A DNA stretch of 64,000 nucleotides from Palsa-744 sp963734815. GTDB taxonomy: Bacteria > Actinomycetota > Thermoleophilia > Solirubrobacterales > Solirubrobacteraceae. The notes below the pieces were generated by a model. The model made no database searches and had not been told where the DNA came from. It was given only the letters and a program-made list of their open reading frames with translations. The stretch lies in NCBI GenBank assembly GCA_963734815.1, contig CAVTIH010000003.1:186001-250000 (forward strand), in the 5' to 3' direction. Both the position numbers and the translations under genes were made by a program. Below are positions 8,146 through 16,803 of the stretch, piece after piece. Within the stretch, counting starts at the first letter, position 1. Each line of letters opens with the position of its first letter.

Positions 8146-8391
8146 ATGCCCTTCGCCCCACCCAACTCCACCCACAGCGACCGCCAGCTGGTGTTCACCA
8201 GCTCGCAGGCGGCGCGCTACCTGGGCGTCTCGCTGGCCACGGTTCGCCGCTGGGCGGACGCGGGGCACCTCGACTGCTACCGCACACCCGGAGGGCAGCG
8301 GCGCTTCTCGCGCGAGCAGCTCGACGGCTTCGTGGGTTCGCTGCAGCGCACCGGCGAGCAGGGCACGTCCGCCGTCAGCCGCGCGGCCTGA
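8146..8391 (+). CDS. BldC/MerR-like helix-turn-helix DNA-binding protein
   Basis: This 81-residue protein has one winged helix-turn-helix of the excisionase/MerR type at about residues 15-64. It reads FTSSQAARYLGVSLATVRRW, then an Asp-Ala-Gly-His-Leu wing and the characteristic RTPGGQRRFSREQL. Stand-alone proteins of this kind (BldC-like) act as developmental or stress regulators in actinobacteria. ATG at 8146 is preceded by GAGAGGA eight bases upstream, which fixes the start. The palindromic TGGAC/GTCCA at 7823-7837, upstream, is a possible operator, but no binding site is proven. The last 15 residues are a short disordered tail. Confidence 0.8.
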   Translation: MPFAPPNSTHSDRQLVFTSSQAARYLGVSLATVRRWADAGHLDCYRTPGGQRRFSREQLDGFVGSLQRTGEQGTSAVSRAA

Positions 8392-8452
8392 CGCTCAACG
8401 GGCGAGCCGGCCGCCCATCACAGCCGAACCTCACTGCGCGAGCCGCCCGCCC

Positions 8453-9382
8453 TCAGCGCGCGAGCCGCCCGAACTTCTCGCGTAGGCGGCGATAGAAGGA
8501 GGAGCCGGGGAGCTGGGCGATCGTGCCGACGCCGTCGGCGAAGCGCGCGCGAATGTGCTCGTCGGGGCCCAGCTCGCACACGGGGCGCCCGTCCACCGAA
8601 ACGTCCAACGCCTCGCGCGAGCGATTGTGGATTGTGATCGGATCGGTCGGCGCCACCACCAGTGCGCGGGCGGTGAGCGAGTGGGGCGCGATGAAGGAGA
8701 CCACGAACCCCTTCACCCCCCACGCCATCACGGGGCCGCCGTTGGCGAGGTTGTAGCCGGTGGAACCCGCGGGTGTGGCGAGCACCAGCCCGTCGCAGCG
8801 CACCGAGCCGACCTCCTCGCCGTCGAGCGCGTACGCCAGCTCCGCCACGCGTTCGCCCACGCGACGGTGGATCGCGACGTCGTTGATCGCGGTCTCCTCG
8901 CCGCAGGGCGTCTCGAGCACGATCCCGGGGAGACGCAGCAGCTCGAAGCGACCGGAGAGCGCACGGTCGACGCCATCCTCGATCTCCTCGGGCTCGACGG
9001 TGGCGAGAAAGCCGATCTCGCCGAAGTTGATCGCGAATACCGGCACCGAGCTGCCCGCGTAGAGCTGCAGCGCGCGCAGGATCGTGCCGTCGCCGCCGAG
9101 CACGATGCAGAGCTGCTCGGCACCCCCACCGATCTCGGCGTCCACCTCGACGCCGGGTTCGGCGCGCAGGCCGTGCTTGACGGTCTCCTCCGGGTCGAAG
9201 CGCAACGTGGCGCCGACAGCGCGAGCACGCTCGATCAGCGCGCCCAGCGCCGCGTGGGTGTCCTCGACCCGCCGGTGGGTGAGCACCGCGACGTTGAGCC
9301 CATTCCCGCTCACGTGATCAGGTTTTTTTTGATGGGCGCCCTCCGGGCGCGGGCTGGTAGGTGTCTGGTCGGTCACGTTCAC
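8453..9382 (-). CDS. nadK: NAD kinase
   Basis: NadK phosphorylates NAD to NADP using ATP or polyphosphate. The 309-residue protein shows the diagnostic GGDGT at residues 96-100, the strand FAINFGEIGFLA, the NAD-site AINDVAIHR, and PAGSTGYNLANGGP, all in family order. The first ~28 residues (with TPTSPRPEGAHQKKPD) are a variable extension. They contain an A8 run on the coding strand (9323-9330), and the conserved domain starts at LNVAVLTHRRVED, so a later start at about 9313 (GTG) is possible. The chosen ATG overlaps the tlyA stop codon, indicating translational coupling. The usual partner recN lies farther downstream, past inserted plus-strand genes. Confidence 0.93.
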   Translation of the reverse strand: MNVTDQTPTSPRPEGAHQKKPDHVSGNGLNVAVLTHRRVEDTHAALGALIERARAVGATLRFDPEETVKHGLRAEPGVEVDAEIGGGAEQLCIVLGGDGTILRALQLYAGSSVPVFAINFGEIGFLATVEPEEIEDGVDRALSGRFELLRLPGIVLETPCGEETAINDVAIHRRVGERVAELAYALDGEEVGSVRCDGLVLATPAGSTGYNLANGGPVMAWGVKGFVVSFIAPHSLTARALVVAPTDPITIHNRSREALDVSVDGRPVCELGPDEHIRARFADGVGTIAQLPGSSFYRRLREKFGRLAR

Positions 9383-10206
9383 GACTCCTCCCCGCGCGCC
9401 ATGCGCTCGATCTCCTCCGCGCTCTGTGCGCCGCCTGCGCGCCCTGGCTCGGCCAGCCAGACGAAGGTCTCGCGGTTGCCCTTGGGGCCGGGCAGGCCGG
9501 AGGAGCGGAAGCCAAGGACGGTAGGCGGAGGGATTGGATCCCCGCCCACCCTGTCGATGCCTCCGACAGCGAGCCCGATGGCCACGAGCGCGTCACGGCG
9601 CGCGGCGGGGTCGCGCACGACGCCGCCTTTGCCGACACGCTCGCGCGGCGCCTCGAACTGGGGCTTGATCAGCGCGAGCACGTCGTAGGGCACGGCGAGA
9701 CAGCCGAGCACCGCGGGCAGCACCTTGGTGAGGGAGATGAACGAGACGTCCACCACCGCGAGGTTGGGCACGACGGGAAGCATCGCAGGCTCCAGCCCCC
9801 GCGCGTTGGTGCGCTCCAGCACGTGCACCCGCGGATCGCCGCGCAGGCGGTGGTGGAGCTCTCCATAACCCACGTCCACGGCGATCACGGCGGCGGCGTC
9901 GCGCTGCAGCAGACAGTCTGTGAAGCCACCGGTCGATGCCCCCACGTCGAGCGCGACTCGCCCCGCCACCGCAATCTCGGTGCGCGCGAGCGCATTCTCC
10001 AGCTTGATCCCGCCGCGCGACACATACCGCGGGCGCTCGGCGACGCTGACGAGCACATCGGCTGCCACCATCTCCCCCGGCTTCTCCGCGCGCCTGCCCC
10101 CCGCGCCAACTCGCACCTCGCCCGCCATCACCGAGGCCGCGGCCCGGCTGCGCGAGTCGAACAGCCCGCGCTCGGCCAGAAGGGTGTCCAGACGCTGCTT
10201 GCCCAT
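9379..10206 (-). CDS. tlyA: TlyA-family rRNA 2'-O-methyltransferase/haemolysin-like
   Basis: This 275-residue protein has an N-terminal S4 RNA-binding domain (residues 1-62, KQRLDTLLAERGLFDSR start) and a Rossmann methyltransferase domain. The latter has the SAM loop ALDVGASTGGFTDCLL and catalytic-region motifs VVDVSFISL and IKPQFE. TlyA proteins 2'-O-methylate 16S and/or 23S rRNA and influence capreomycin sensitivity; the exact targets here are inferred. ATG at 10206 (MGKQRLDTLL) is chosen over an upstream in-frame start because it opens the S4 domain. The 3' end overlaps nadK by four bases. The tlyA-nadK-recN neighbourhood is a common actinobacterial arrangement. Confidence 0.92.
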   Translation of the reverse strand: MGKQRLDTLLAERGLFDSRSRAAASVMAGEVRVGAGGRRAEKPGEMVAADVLVSVAERPRYVSRGGIKLENALARTEIAVAGRVALDVGASTGGFTDCLLQRDAAAVIAVDVGYGELHHRLRGDPRVHVLERTNARGLEPAMLPVVPNLAVVDVSFISLTKVLPAVLGCLAVPYDVLALIKPQFEAPRERVGKGGVVRDPAARRDALVAIGLAVGGIDRVGGDPIPPPTVLGFRSSGLPGPKGNRETFVWLAEPGRAGGAQSAEEIERMARGEES

Positions 10207-10552
10207 CGCCCGAACGGTATCCGCTCTGCCACACGGGGCGACCCGCGCCAAGCTCCCCGAGACCCCGCCTCCACGAGAAACCGTCCCAACCTTGAAGCGT
10301 GCGACGGCGCCGCGCGGAAGCGGTTAAATCTGAATCCACCGACCCCGTTATCGGTGGGTTCGGGTTAAATGAAACGGCCCGCCTGGGAAGCGGGCCGTTT
10401 CGAGGGAGGAGGGATGCTGCTGTACTTCGGGTCTAAAAGCATGATGCCCGCTGCGAGCAGCCTTGTGTGTGAGAGTGCGCACACACGTTCGATCTTTGCG
10501 CAAGCGACAAACCGCACGTATGTTCGCGGAGCTGGAGGCCCGCGAACCTCCC
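10207..10552. other. 346-bp intergenic region between dxs and tlyA
   Basis: This gap follows the dxs stop codon on the minus strand. It contains the terminator hairpin at 10372-10400 and a second inverted repeat CCACCGA/TCGGTGG at 10336-10357, flanked on both sides by GGTTAAAT. The last part before tlyA should hold that gene's promoter. ORFs across it are low-quality and are not called. Confidence 0.5.
10372..10400 (-). terminator. Hairpin terminator downstream of dxs
   Basis: An 11-bp perfect stem AAACGGCCCGC/GCGGGCCGTTT with a 7-nt loop lies about 150 bp after the dxs stop. On the minus strand it is flanked by TTTC and ATTTAA. The A/T ends of the stem could act in either direction, but its place after dxs and before the tlyA promoter region suggests it ends the long pil/aro/dxs transcript. 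Confidence 0.6.
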
Positions 10553-12721
10553 CTACGCCCCCACCACCGCGGAGTCGCGGTCGAAGATCGCCGCCGCGAC
10601 GCGCTCGGCGATCTTGGCGCCCGTGAAGCCAACCTCCTCGTGCAGCAGCGCCGGCTGGCCGTGCGTCACGTAGCGGTCGGGTAGACCCACGCGGAGGATC
10701 CTCGGGGTGATCCCCATCTCGCTGAGGGTCTCCCACACCGCGCTGCCGAAGCCTCCCGCGAGCACGCCCTCCTCGATCGTCACGAGCAGGTCGTGCTCGG
10801 CCGCCAGTTGCGCCATCAGACCTGCGTCGATCGGCTTGGCGAAGCGCGCGTCTGCGACCGTTACGCCGAGTCCGCTGCCCTCCAACAAGCTCGCCGCCTC
10901 CAGCGCCTTGCCAACGCCGCTGCCGTAGCCGACCAGCGCCACGCGGCGCCCCTCGCGGCGCGCGAGAGGCCTAACAGTCGTAGCCGAGGGGATGCCCGCG
11001 CCCTCCGCGGACTCGTGCTCGGAGGACAAGCCCTCGCCCGGCGCGCCGTCGGCCAAGGAGCCACCGCGACCCGCCTCGCGCAGGATCTCACCCGTGCCGA
11101 TCGCGATCGCGCGGGGCTCTCCAGGCAGCGGCACGCCCACACCCTCTCCCCGGGGGTAGCGCAGCGCGATCGGCCCGTCGTAGAGCAGCGCCGTGCGCAG
11201 CATGTGCACCAGCATCGCCTCGTCGCGCGGGGCCATCAGCACGATGTTGGGCAGGCAGCGCAGGTAGGCGATGTCGAACACGCCGTGATGGGTGGGACCG
11301 TCATCGCCGACCAGTCCCGCGCGGTCCATCGCGAGCACCACGTTCAGCTTCTGCAGGCACACGTCGTGCACGATCTGGTCGTACGCGCGCTGCAGGAACG
11401 TGGAGTAGATCGCCGCCACCGGCTTGACGCCCTCCAAGGCCAGGCCCGCCGCGAACAGGATCGCCTGCTGCTCGGCTATCCCTACGTCGAAATAGCGCTC
11501 CGGCAGCGCCTTTTGCAGGATGTTGAGGCCGGTGCCCGAGTTCATCGCCGCGGTGATCCCCACGACGCGCCGGTCGCGTTCGCACTCCCGCACCAGGGCT
11601 TCGCCGAAGACCTGGGTGTACTGCGGACGCGCGAGCACCACCGGCGCCTCCCCCGCCTGCCCGTCAGCCGCGGTGGGACTCGCGCTTGTAGTACGCGACA
11701 CCGCGGGCGCGGGCGTCGGGGAGCCGTTGAGGATCGACTTGGGCTTCGCCGCATGCCACTTCTCCATCCCCTCCAGGCCACCGTCCTCAGCCGGCGCGAA
11801 GCCCTTGCCCTTCACCGTGGCGATGTGCACAACCACCGGGCGTTGCGCCGCCAGCGCCTCCCGCAGCGCCTCGCGCAACGCGCGCACGTCATGGCCGTCG
11901 ATCACGCCCATGTAGGCCCAGTCGAGCTCCTCCCACCACAGACCCGGGGCCCAGAACGCCTTCAGCGACTCCTTCAGCTGGGGGCCCAGCTTCTCGAAGG
12001 CGGCGCCCACGGCGCCCGGAAGGCGCGCGAGGCCCCCCTCGACGCCCTCCCGCGCGTGCCACAGCTTCGGGTGCAGACGCACCCGGTTGAAGTAGCGCGA
12101 CAGCGCGCCCACGTTGGGGGAGATCGACATCCCGTTGTCGTTCAGCACCACCACGATCGGGGTGCCCATCCCTCCCGCCTGGCCGATCGCCTCGAACGCC
12201 ACACCCCCGGTCATCGCGCCGTCGCCGATCACCGCCACGACCTTCCCATCGGGATGGGACTCCCCACCGCGGGCGCGAAGGTGGCGCATCCCCTCCTTGA
12301 TGCCGACGGCGTAGCCGACCGAGGTCGAGGCGTGGCCGGCGCCCATGATGTCGTGCGGGGACTCCCCGATCGAGCAGAACGGCGCGAGACCCCCGTACCG
12401 GCGGATCGTGTCCAGCCGATCGCGCCGGCCGGTCAGGACCTTGTGCGGGTAGGCCTGGTGGCCGACGTCCCACAGGATCTTGTCGCGCGGCGAGTCAAGC
12501 AGCGAGTGCAGCGCCACCGCCAGCTCGCAGGTGCCGAGGTTGGCCCCGAAGTGCCCGCCGATCTCTCCCACCGTGTCGATGATGTACTCGCGCACCTCCT
12601 GCGCCAGGCGCTGGAGCTCATCTTCGGAGAGGTCGTGGAGATCCCGCGGGCCCTCGACCGCGCTCAGCAGCGATCGCTTTGATCGGGCGCCGTTGTCGCT
12701 GTGGGGCTTGTCGTCGGTCAT
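10553..12721 (-). CDS. dxs: 1-deoxy-D-xylulose-5-phosphate synthase
   Basis: Dxs condenses pyruvate and glyceraldehyde-3-phosphate with thiamine diphosphate to start the MEP isoprenoid pathway. The 722-residue protein has the TPP motif GDGAMTGG to NDNGMSISP (about 167-202), the His in SIGESPHDIMGAGHAS, the transketolase core DVGIAEQQAI, DRAGLVGDDGPTHHG, and the C-terminal domain ending in an Asp-rich tail. It is about 80-100 residues longer than most homologues because of two low-complexity inserts: Ser/Thr/Ala-rich around residues 334-362, and Gly/Glu-rich between ILREAGRGG and REGRRVALVG. ATG at 12721 overlaps the end of the prenyl synthase gene (ATGA), indicating coupling in the isoprenoid pair. 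Confidence 0.95.
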   Translation of the reverse strand: MTDDKPHSDNGARSKRSLLSAVEGPRDLHDLSEDELQRLAQEVREYIIDTVGEIGGHFGANLGTCELAVALHSLLDSPRDKILWDVGHQAYPHKVLTGRRDRLDTIRRYGGLAPFCSIGESPHDIMGAGHASTSVGYAVGIKEGMRHLRARGGESHPDGKVVAVIGDGAMTGGVAFEAIGQAGGMGTPIVVVLNDNGMSISPNVGALSRYFNRVRLHPKLWHAREGVEGGLARLPGAVGAAFEKLGPQLKESLKAFWAPGLWWEELDWAYMGVIDGHDVRALREALREALAAQRPVVVHIATVKGKGFAPAEDGGLEGMEKWHAAKPKSILNGSPTPAPAVSRTTSASPTAADGQAGEAPVVLARPQYTQVFGEALVRECERDRRVVGITAAMNSGTGLNILQKALPERYFDVGIAEQQAILFAAGLALEGVKPVAAIYSTFLQRAYDQIVHDVCLQKLNVVLAMDRAGLVGDDGPTHHGVFDIAYLRCLPNIVLMAPRDEAMLVHMLRTALLYDGPIALRYPRGEGVGVPLPGEPRAIAIGTGEILREAGRGGSLADGAPGEGLSSEHESAEGAGIPSATTVRPLARREGRRVALVGYGSGVGKALEAASLLEGSGLGVTVADARFAKPIDAGLMAQLAAEHDLLVTIEEGVLAGGFGSAVWETLSEMGITPRILRVGLPDRYVTHGQPALLHEEVGFTGAKIAERVAAAIFDRDSAVVGA

Positions 12722-13632
12722 GAGGTGCGGGTGTAGATGAAGTCCGTAATCCGCTCGAGCTCGCCCGTGTCACGCAGCGCTTCGGCGCCCGCGTGCGCCG
12801 CCTCCGCCAGCGCCGCCCGCGCCGTGCGGTGAGACTCCGCAGCCAGATCCTTAGCTTGGTCGATTCCGAACTCGCTCACGTAGGTGCGCTTGCCGTGACG
12901 CTCATCGCTTCCTTGGGGCTTGCCGAGCGCATCCTCGGTCCCGGTCACGTCGAGTATGTCATCGACGATCTGGAACAGCACGCCCAGCTCGGCCGCGAAG
13001 CGGTTGAACGCCATTGTCGCAGGTCCGTCGACTCCGCCCAACGTCAGCACGCACAGCACCGACGCCCCGATCAGCCGGCCGGTCTTCAGCTCGTGCAGGC
13101 GCCGCAGGCCGGCTGGCCCCCGCGGCGCGGTGGCGCGCACGTCCGCGTACTGGCCTCCCACCATCCCCCCCGCGCCCGTCGCCGCGGCGAGCTCCGCCGC
13201 CGCCGCCAGCACCCGCTCAGGCGCGGCGCGCTGGTGGGTCAAAAGATGCCGGAACGCCTCCGCGTACAGCCCGTCCCCCGCGAGGATTGCGATGTCCTCG
13301 CCGAAGGCCACGTGGCAGGTGGGCTGGCCGCGGCGCAGCCCGTCATCGTCCATCGCGGGGAGGTCGTCGTGGATCAGCGAGTAGGTGTGGATCAGCTCGA
13401 TCGCTCCCGCCAGCGGCAGCACCTCGCGATGCTCCAGCCGCACTGCCTCGGCGGTGGCGAGCGCGAGTACTGGACGAATCCGCTTGCCGCCCGCCAGCAG
13501 CGAGTAGCGCATCGCCTCGTCCAGGCCAGCTGTCAGGTCCTCCTCGGAGAAGCGCATCTTCTCCAGGTAGCGCTCCACCTCGGCCCGCAGGTGTTCGGGG
13601 TAGGAGGCTACAGGGACCGAGCCGGCGGGCAC
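12718..13632 (-). CDS. ispA: Polyprenyl diphosphate synthase (FPP/GGPP type)
   Basis: This 304-residue all-helical trans-prenyltransferase joins isopentenyl units to allylic diphosphates. The two Asp-rich motifs are present: LIHDDLPAMDDDGLRRG (first) and FQIVDDILDVTG (second), with GGKRIRP binding the homoallylic substrate. The large residues before the first motif (YSLIHDD) suggest a short-chain product such as farnesyl or geranylgeranyl diphosphate, but chain length is not certain from sequence. GTG at 13632 overlaps the xseB stop by one base, the usual xseB-ispA coupling. It feeds from dxs, encoded directly downstream. Confidence 0.92.
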   Translation of the reverse strand: MPAGSVPVASYPEHLRAEVERYLEKMRFSEEDLTAGLDEAMRYSLLAGGKRIRPVLALATAEAVRLEHREVLPLAGAIELIHTYSLIHDDLPAMDDDGLRRGQPTCHVAFGEDIAILAGDGLYAEAFRHLLTHQRAAPERVLAAAAELAAATGAGGMVGGQYADVRATAPRGPAGLRRLHELKTGRLIGASVLCVLTLGGVDGPATMAFNRFAAELGVLFQIVDDILDVTGTEDALGKPQGSDERHGKRTYVSEFGIDQAKDLAAESHRTARAALAEAAHAGAEALRDTGELERITDFIYTRTS

Positions 13633-13841
13633 TACAGCAGCGAGTCCTGGCCGGGGGGCGGCGCGAGCACCTCGGCGCGCGCGCGGCGCTCGAGCTCCGC
13701 CCCCGCGCGGTTGGCCAGCGCCGCGCACTCGTCCACCAGCGTCGCGGCCGCGTCGGTGGAGAGCTCGCCGGAGCGCAGCTGCTCCGCCGCGCGTTCCAGG
13801 CGCCCGATCAGCTCATCCAGGGAATCCGTCGCTTCGTTCAT
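13632..13841 (-). CDS. xseB: Exodeoxyribonuclease VII small subunit
   Basis: This 69-residue helical protein reads DSLDELIGRLERAAEQLRSG then a second helix ALANRAGAELERRAR, matching XseB in length and hydrophobic pattern. XseB partners XseA in degrading single-stranded DNA. The large subunit xseA is not next to it, and no xseA was found in the window. It sits between nusB (4-bp overlap) and the prenyl synthase, the order seen in many bacteria. Confidence 0.85.
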   Translation of the reverse strand: MNEATDSLDELIGRLERAAEQLRSGELSTDAAATLVDECAALANRAGAELERRARAEVLAPPPGQDSLL

Positions 13842-14248
13842 GAGATCGGGGCATTCTCCCGTACTTCGCGCAGCACCGCCGCCAGCACCCCGTTGACGAA
13901 CGCCGGTGCGTCCGCGCCGCAGAACGTCTTCGCGCTGCGCACCGCCTCCTCGATCGCCCCCTCCGGCGGGATGGGGGTCTGGCCAGGCGTCGCGTCGGGG
14001 TGCAGAATCTCGATCAGCGCCACCCGCAGGATGCTGCGCTCCAGCGGCTGGATGCGCTCCACCGACCAGCCGTGCGCGTGACGGTCGATCACCTCGTCGA
14101 GCTCCGGCGCCCGATCGGCGGCGGCGTGGGCCAGCGCGCGCGTCATCAGCGAGGCTCCCGCGGGGAGCGTGTCGGCGAGCGGCAGGCGGGTGAGGTCGTG
14201 CTGGTAGAGCGCAAACACCGCCTCCCGGCGCTGCTCGGAGCGGCGCAC
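13838..14248 (-). CDS. nusB: Transcription antitermination factor NusB
   Basis: NusB binds boxA RNA with NusE (S10) in rRNA antitermination. The 136-residue protein shows the family N-terminus RRSEQRREAVFALYQHDLT, the central ERIQPLERSILRVALIEIL motif, and the C-terminal AKTFCGADAPAFVNGVLAAV. The start is a GTG at 14248, and the reading begins directly at the conserved helix. The gene overlaps xseB at its 3' end and follows efp closely, so it belongs to the same long minus-strand transcript. Confidence 0.93.
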   Translation of the reverse strand: MRRSEQRREAVFALYQHDLTRLPLADTLPAGASLMTRALAHAAADRAPELDEVIDRHAHGWSVERIQPLERSILRVALIEILHPDATPGQTPIPPEGAIEEAVRSAKTFCGADAPAFVNGVLAAVLREVRENAPIS

Positions 14249-14268
14249 GCTAGACCCGCCCGCGACCG

Positions 14269-14829
14269 CTACGCGCGCGAGACATATTCGCCCGAGCGCG
14301 TGTCCACCCGCACCCGCTCCCCCACATTCACGAACAGGGGAACACTGATCGTGGCGCCCGTCTCGAGCGTCGCCGGCTTGGTGCCGCCCCCGGAGGCGGT
14401 GTCGCCGCGCAGGCCGGGCTCGGTCTCCGCGACCTCCAGGTCGACCGAGCTGGGGAGCTGCACGTCGGAGGGCTGCTCGTCGATGAACAGCACATCCACC
14501 TCACTGGAGGGCTTGATCCAGCGCAGCGCCTCCTCGAAGCTGCTCTCGGGCACCGCCAGCTGCTCGTAGGACTCCGTGTCCATGAAGTGTGCGTCGGTGC
14601 CGTCCGCGTAGAGGAACTGCATCTTGCGCGCCTCGGTGCGGACCGGGCGGAACTTCTCGCCCGCCCTGAACGTGCGGTCGATCGCCGCGCCGTCGGACGC
14701 CCGGCGCAGCTTCGTGCGCACGAACGCCCCGCCCTTGCCGGGCTTGACGTGCTGGAACTCCACGATCTTGAAGACCGTGCCTTCCACCTCGATGTGATTT
14801 CCGTTCTTGAATTGATTGGTGCTGACCAC
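14269..14829 (-). CDS. efp: Translation elongation factor P
   Basis: EF-P relieves ribosome stalling at proline stretches. The 186-residue protein has the three OB-like domains: domain I with STNQFKNGNHIEVEG and the modification loop HVKPGKGGAFVR (the Lys in PGKG is the residue modified in other bacteria), then domain II and a C-terminal domain ending DTRSGEYVSRA. GTG at 14829 (VVSTNQF) is preferred because it matches the usual MISTNDF start; in-frame GTG at 14835 and TTG at 14853 are alternatives. It lies 36 bp after the M24 peptidase gene, an arrangement (pepP-efp-nusB) shared with Gram-positive bacteria. Confidence 0.93.
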   Translation of the reverse strand: MVSTNQFKNGNHIEVEGTVFKIVEFQHVKPGKGGAFVRTKLRRASDGAAIDRTFRAGEKFRPVRTEARKMQFLYADGTDAHFMDTESYEQLAVPESSFEEALRWIKPSSEVDVLFIDEQPSDVQLPSSVDLEVAETEPGLRGDTASGGGTKPATLETGATISVPLFVNVGERVRVDTRSGEYVSRA

Positions 14830-14865
14830 GGTCACGTAGGGTAGCGGCCGCAACGCCGGCCGACC

Positions 14866-16068
14866 CTAACCGACAACCGTCAGCTCCTTCGCCAGTCCGG
14901 TGAGCACAAGCGGCCCGCTGTCGGTGACCGCCACGAGGTCCTCGATCCGCACGCCGTAGCGGCCGGGGATGTAGATGCCCGGCTCGACTGTCACCACGGC
15001 GCCGGCGCGCAGCGGCTGCTCGCCGGCGGTGCGCGAGAGGCGGGGGGCCTCGTGCACCTCGAGGCCGACGCCGTGGCCGAGGCCGTGGCCGAAATGCTCG
15101 CCGTTGCCGGCCGCCTCGATCACCCCGCGGGCGACCGCGTCGATCTCTTTGCCGTTGGGACCCGGGCACACAGCGGCGAGACCGGCAAGCTGAGCCGCGA
15201 GCACGAGCTTGTACACACCGCGCGCCCCCTCTGGGAGGCGCTCGCCGGTGGCGTAGGTGCGGGTGCAGTCCGAGCAGTAGCCGTCCAGCAGCGCGCCCCA
15301 GTCGATCGTGACGAGCGTGTCGCGCGGGATCGGCTCGTCACGGGGCTCGGCGTGAGGCAGCGCCGCGTGCGGGCCGGCGGCGACGATCGAGGGAAAGCTT
15401 GGGCCCACCGCGCCGAGGCGGCGCATCCGTAGCTCCAGGTCGATCGCCACCTCGCGCTCGGTGCGCCCGGCAAGTCCTCCTTCGAGCACTTCGCGCAGCG
15501 CTGTGTCGGCGAGCTCGGACGCGGCGCGGATACGGGCCAGCTCTGCCGGCTGCTTGACTTCGCGCAGCTCCTCCACGAGGCCGCCGCAGGGGACGAGCTC
15601 CCACCTCTCGTTCAGCAGCTCGCGCAGGCGGCCGTGCCGCTTGACTGTCATCGCGCCCTCCTCGAAGCCCAGTCGGCCGCCGCCGGCGAACAGCTCGGCG
15701 AGGTTCGTGCGAGGGAGCTCGAGTCCCTCCTCAGCACCCTCCGCGGTGGACTCCTCGCTCGGGGAGAGCTCCTTGGCGAGCGCCTCCACCAGGTCGATCG
15801 TGTAGATCTGGCGCTCGAAGCACTCGGGCACCTGGGCAGCGGACTGCGTTTCGTAGCGGAAGTCGGTGAAGAAGAGCTTCGGCGCACCCTCGGCGGCGGC
15901 GATCAGCGCGAGGCCGTTGGTGCCGGTGAAACCGGTTATGTAGCGCAGGTTGACGGGGTTGGTGAGCACCAGCAGATCGGGTCCGTCCTCGTGCTCGCGC
16001 AGCCGTGCTGCCAGCGCGTATGTGCGCTCGACCTCGGGGCTGGCACCCAACCGCTCGCTCACCGCCAC
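14866..16068 (-). CDS. M24 metallopeptidase, Xaa-Pro aminopeptidase/dipeptidase type
   Basis: This roughly 400-residue two-domain enzyme of the creatinase/aminopeptidase P family should remove an N-terminal residue before proline or split Xaa-Pro dipeptides. The N-terminal domain contains LLVLTNPVNLRYITGFTGTN. The catalytic pita-bread domain supplies the metal ligands in TIDWGALLDGYCSDCTRTYA (two Asp), FGHGLGHGVGLEVHEAPRL (His), TVEPGIYIPG (Glu) and GVRIEDLVAV (Glu). GTG at 16068 is chosen because the frame further upstream is Gly/Arg-rich and lacks a start codon near the domain; GTG at 16062 is an alternative. It lies between aroQ and efp in one transcript. Confidence 0.88.
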   Translation of the reverse strand: MAVSERLGASPEVERTYALAARLREHEDGPDLLVLTNPVNLRYITGFTGTNGLALIAAAEGAPKLFFTDFRYETQSAAQVPECFERQIYTIDLVEALAKELSPSEESTAEGAEEGLELPRTNLAELFAGGGRLGFEEGAMTVKRHGRLRELLNERWELVPCGGLVEELREVKQPAELARIRAASELADTALREVLEGGLAGRTEREVAIDLELRMRRLGAVGPSFPSIVAAGPHAALPHAEPRDEPIPRDTLVTIDWGALLDGYCSDCTRTYATGERLPEGARGVYKLVLAAQLAGLAAVCPGPNGKEIDAVARGVIEAAGNGEHFGHGLGHGVGLEVHEAPRLSRTAGEQPLRAGAVVTVEPGIYIPGRYGVRIEDLVAVTDSGPLVLTGLAKELTVVG

Positions 16069-16135
16069 GGCGATCGACCCCCCACCGACCGATCCCCCGC
16101 CCGGCGTCCGACGTTCTCCACCACATCCGCGCGGC

Positions 16136-16594
16136 TCACGTCGCGGCTCCGTCGAGCACGGCGCGCAGGCGCTGCAGGGCAACGCGGTACCCCTCGACTC
16201 CCTGCCCGCAGATCGAGGCGACACAGAGATCCTCGATCACCGACACGCGCCGCCATGGCTCGCGCGCCTTCACGTCGGAGAGGTGCACCTCGACAGCCGG
16301 CAGCGCGGCGATCTCCAGCGCGTCGCGGATCGCCCACGCGTAATGCGTCCACGCGCCGGGGTTGATCACGATCCCGTCGGCGTCATCGCGCAGCAGATGC
16401 AGGCGCTCGACCAGCTCGCTCTCGGAGTTGGTCTGGAAGAAGCGGGCGCGCAGGCCCAGCTCGTCCGCAAAGGCGTCGACGTGCTGCTCGAGCTCGGAGA
16501 GCGTCAGCGTGCCGTACTGCGCGGGATCACGCTGGCCCAGCATGTCGAGGTTGACCCCGTGCATAACCTCGATGCGGTAGGAGGCGTCAGCCAT
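16136..16594 (-). CDS. aroQ: Type II 3-dehydroquinate dehydratase
   Basis: AroQ dehydrates 3-dehydroquinate to 3-dehydroshikimate. The 152-residue protein has the type II signature GVNLDMLGQRDPAQYG (catalytic Tyr at the end and Arg before it), NPGAWTHYAWAIRDAL, and the VEVHLSDVKARE motif with the catalytic His, ending in GQGVEGYRVALQ. Length matches the dodecameric family. The ATG at 16594 opens 10 residues before the motif. It follows the aroK-aroB fusion on the same strand but is separated from it by a 209-bp AT-richer gap, so it may have its own promoter. Confidence 0.93.
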   Translation of the reverse strand: MADASYRIEVMHGVNLDMLGQRDPAQYGTLTLSELEQHVDAFADELGLRARFFQTNSESELVERLHLLRDDADGIVINPGAWTHYAWAIRDALEIAALPAVEVHLSDVKAREPWRRVSVIEDLCVASICGQGVEGYRVALQRLRAVLDGAAT

Positions 16595-16716
16595 GCAGGC
16601 AGCCTACCTTTTGTGCGCGCCCCCCCCAGTGGATGAGTCGTCGATAGGGAGGGTATGCATCTAACTTTTTCTAAGCTGTGCGCAATGGCTATCGGGCTTT
16701 GAATTCTTTATAACAA

Positions 16717-16757
16717 CCCCGAGACCGCTGTCATAACACCACCCCCGAGACTGCTGT
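16717..16757. repeat. Direct repeat in the aroKB-aroQ gap
   Basis: CCCCGAGACCGCTGT (16717-16731) recurs as CCCCGAGACTGCTGT (16743-16757), 14 of 15 bases alike and 26 bp apart, both followed by an A/T-rich ATA. The whole gap 16595-16803 is visibly richer in A/T than its surroundings and has no ORF. The repeat may be a regulator binding site for aroQ, or a remnant of inserted DNA. Confidence 0.4.
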
Positions 16758-16803
16758 ACATACCATTGCAACTGCCCAGCCTCACGGGAGTGCGACACAT
16801 TCT

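Noticed and set aside
10793..12682. Long plus-strand open frame opposite dxs
   Set aside because: Shadow of a GC-rich gene: no domains, His/Arg/Gln-rich, fully inside dxs.
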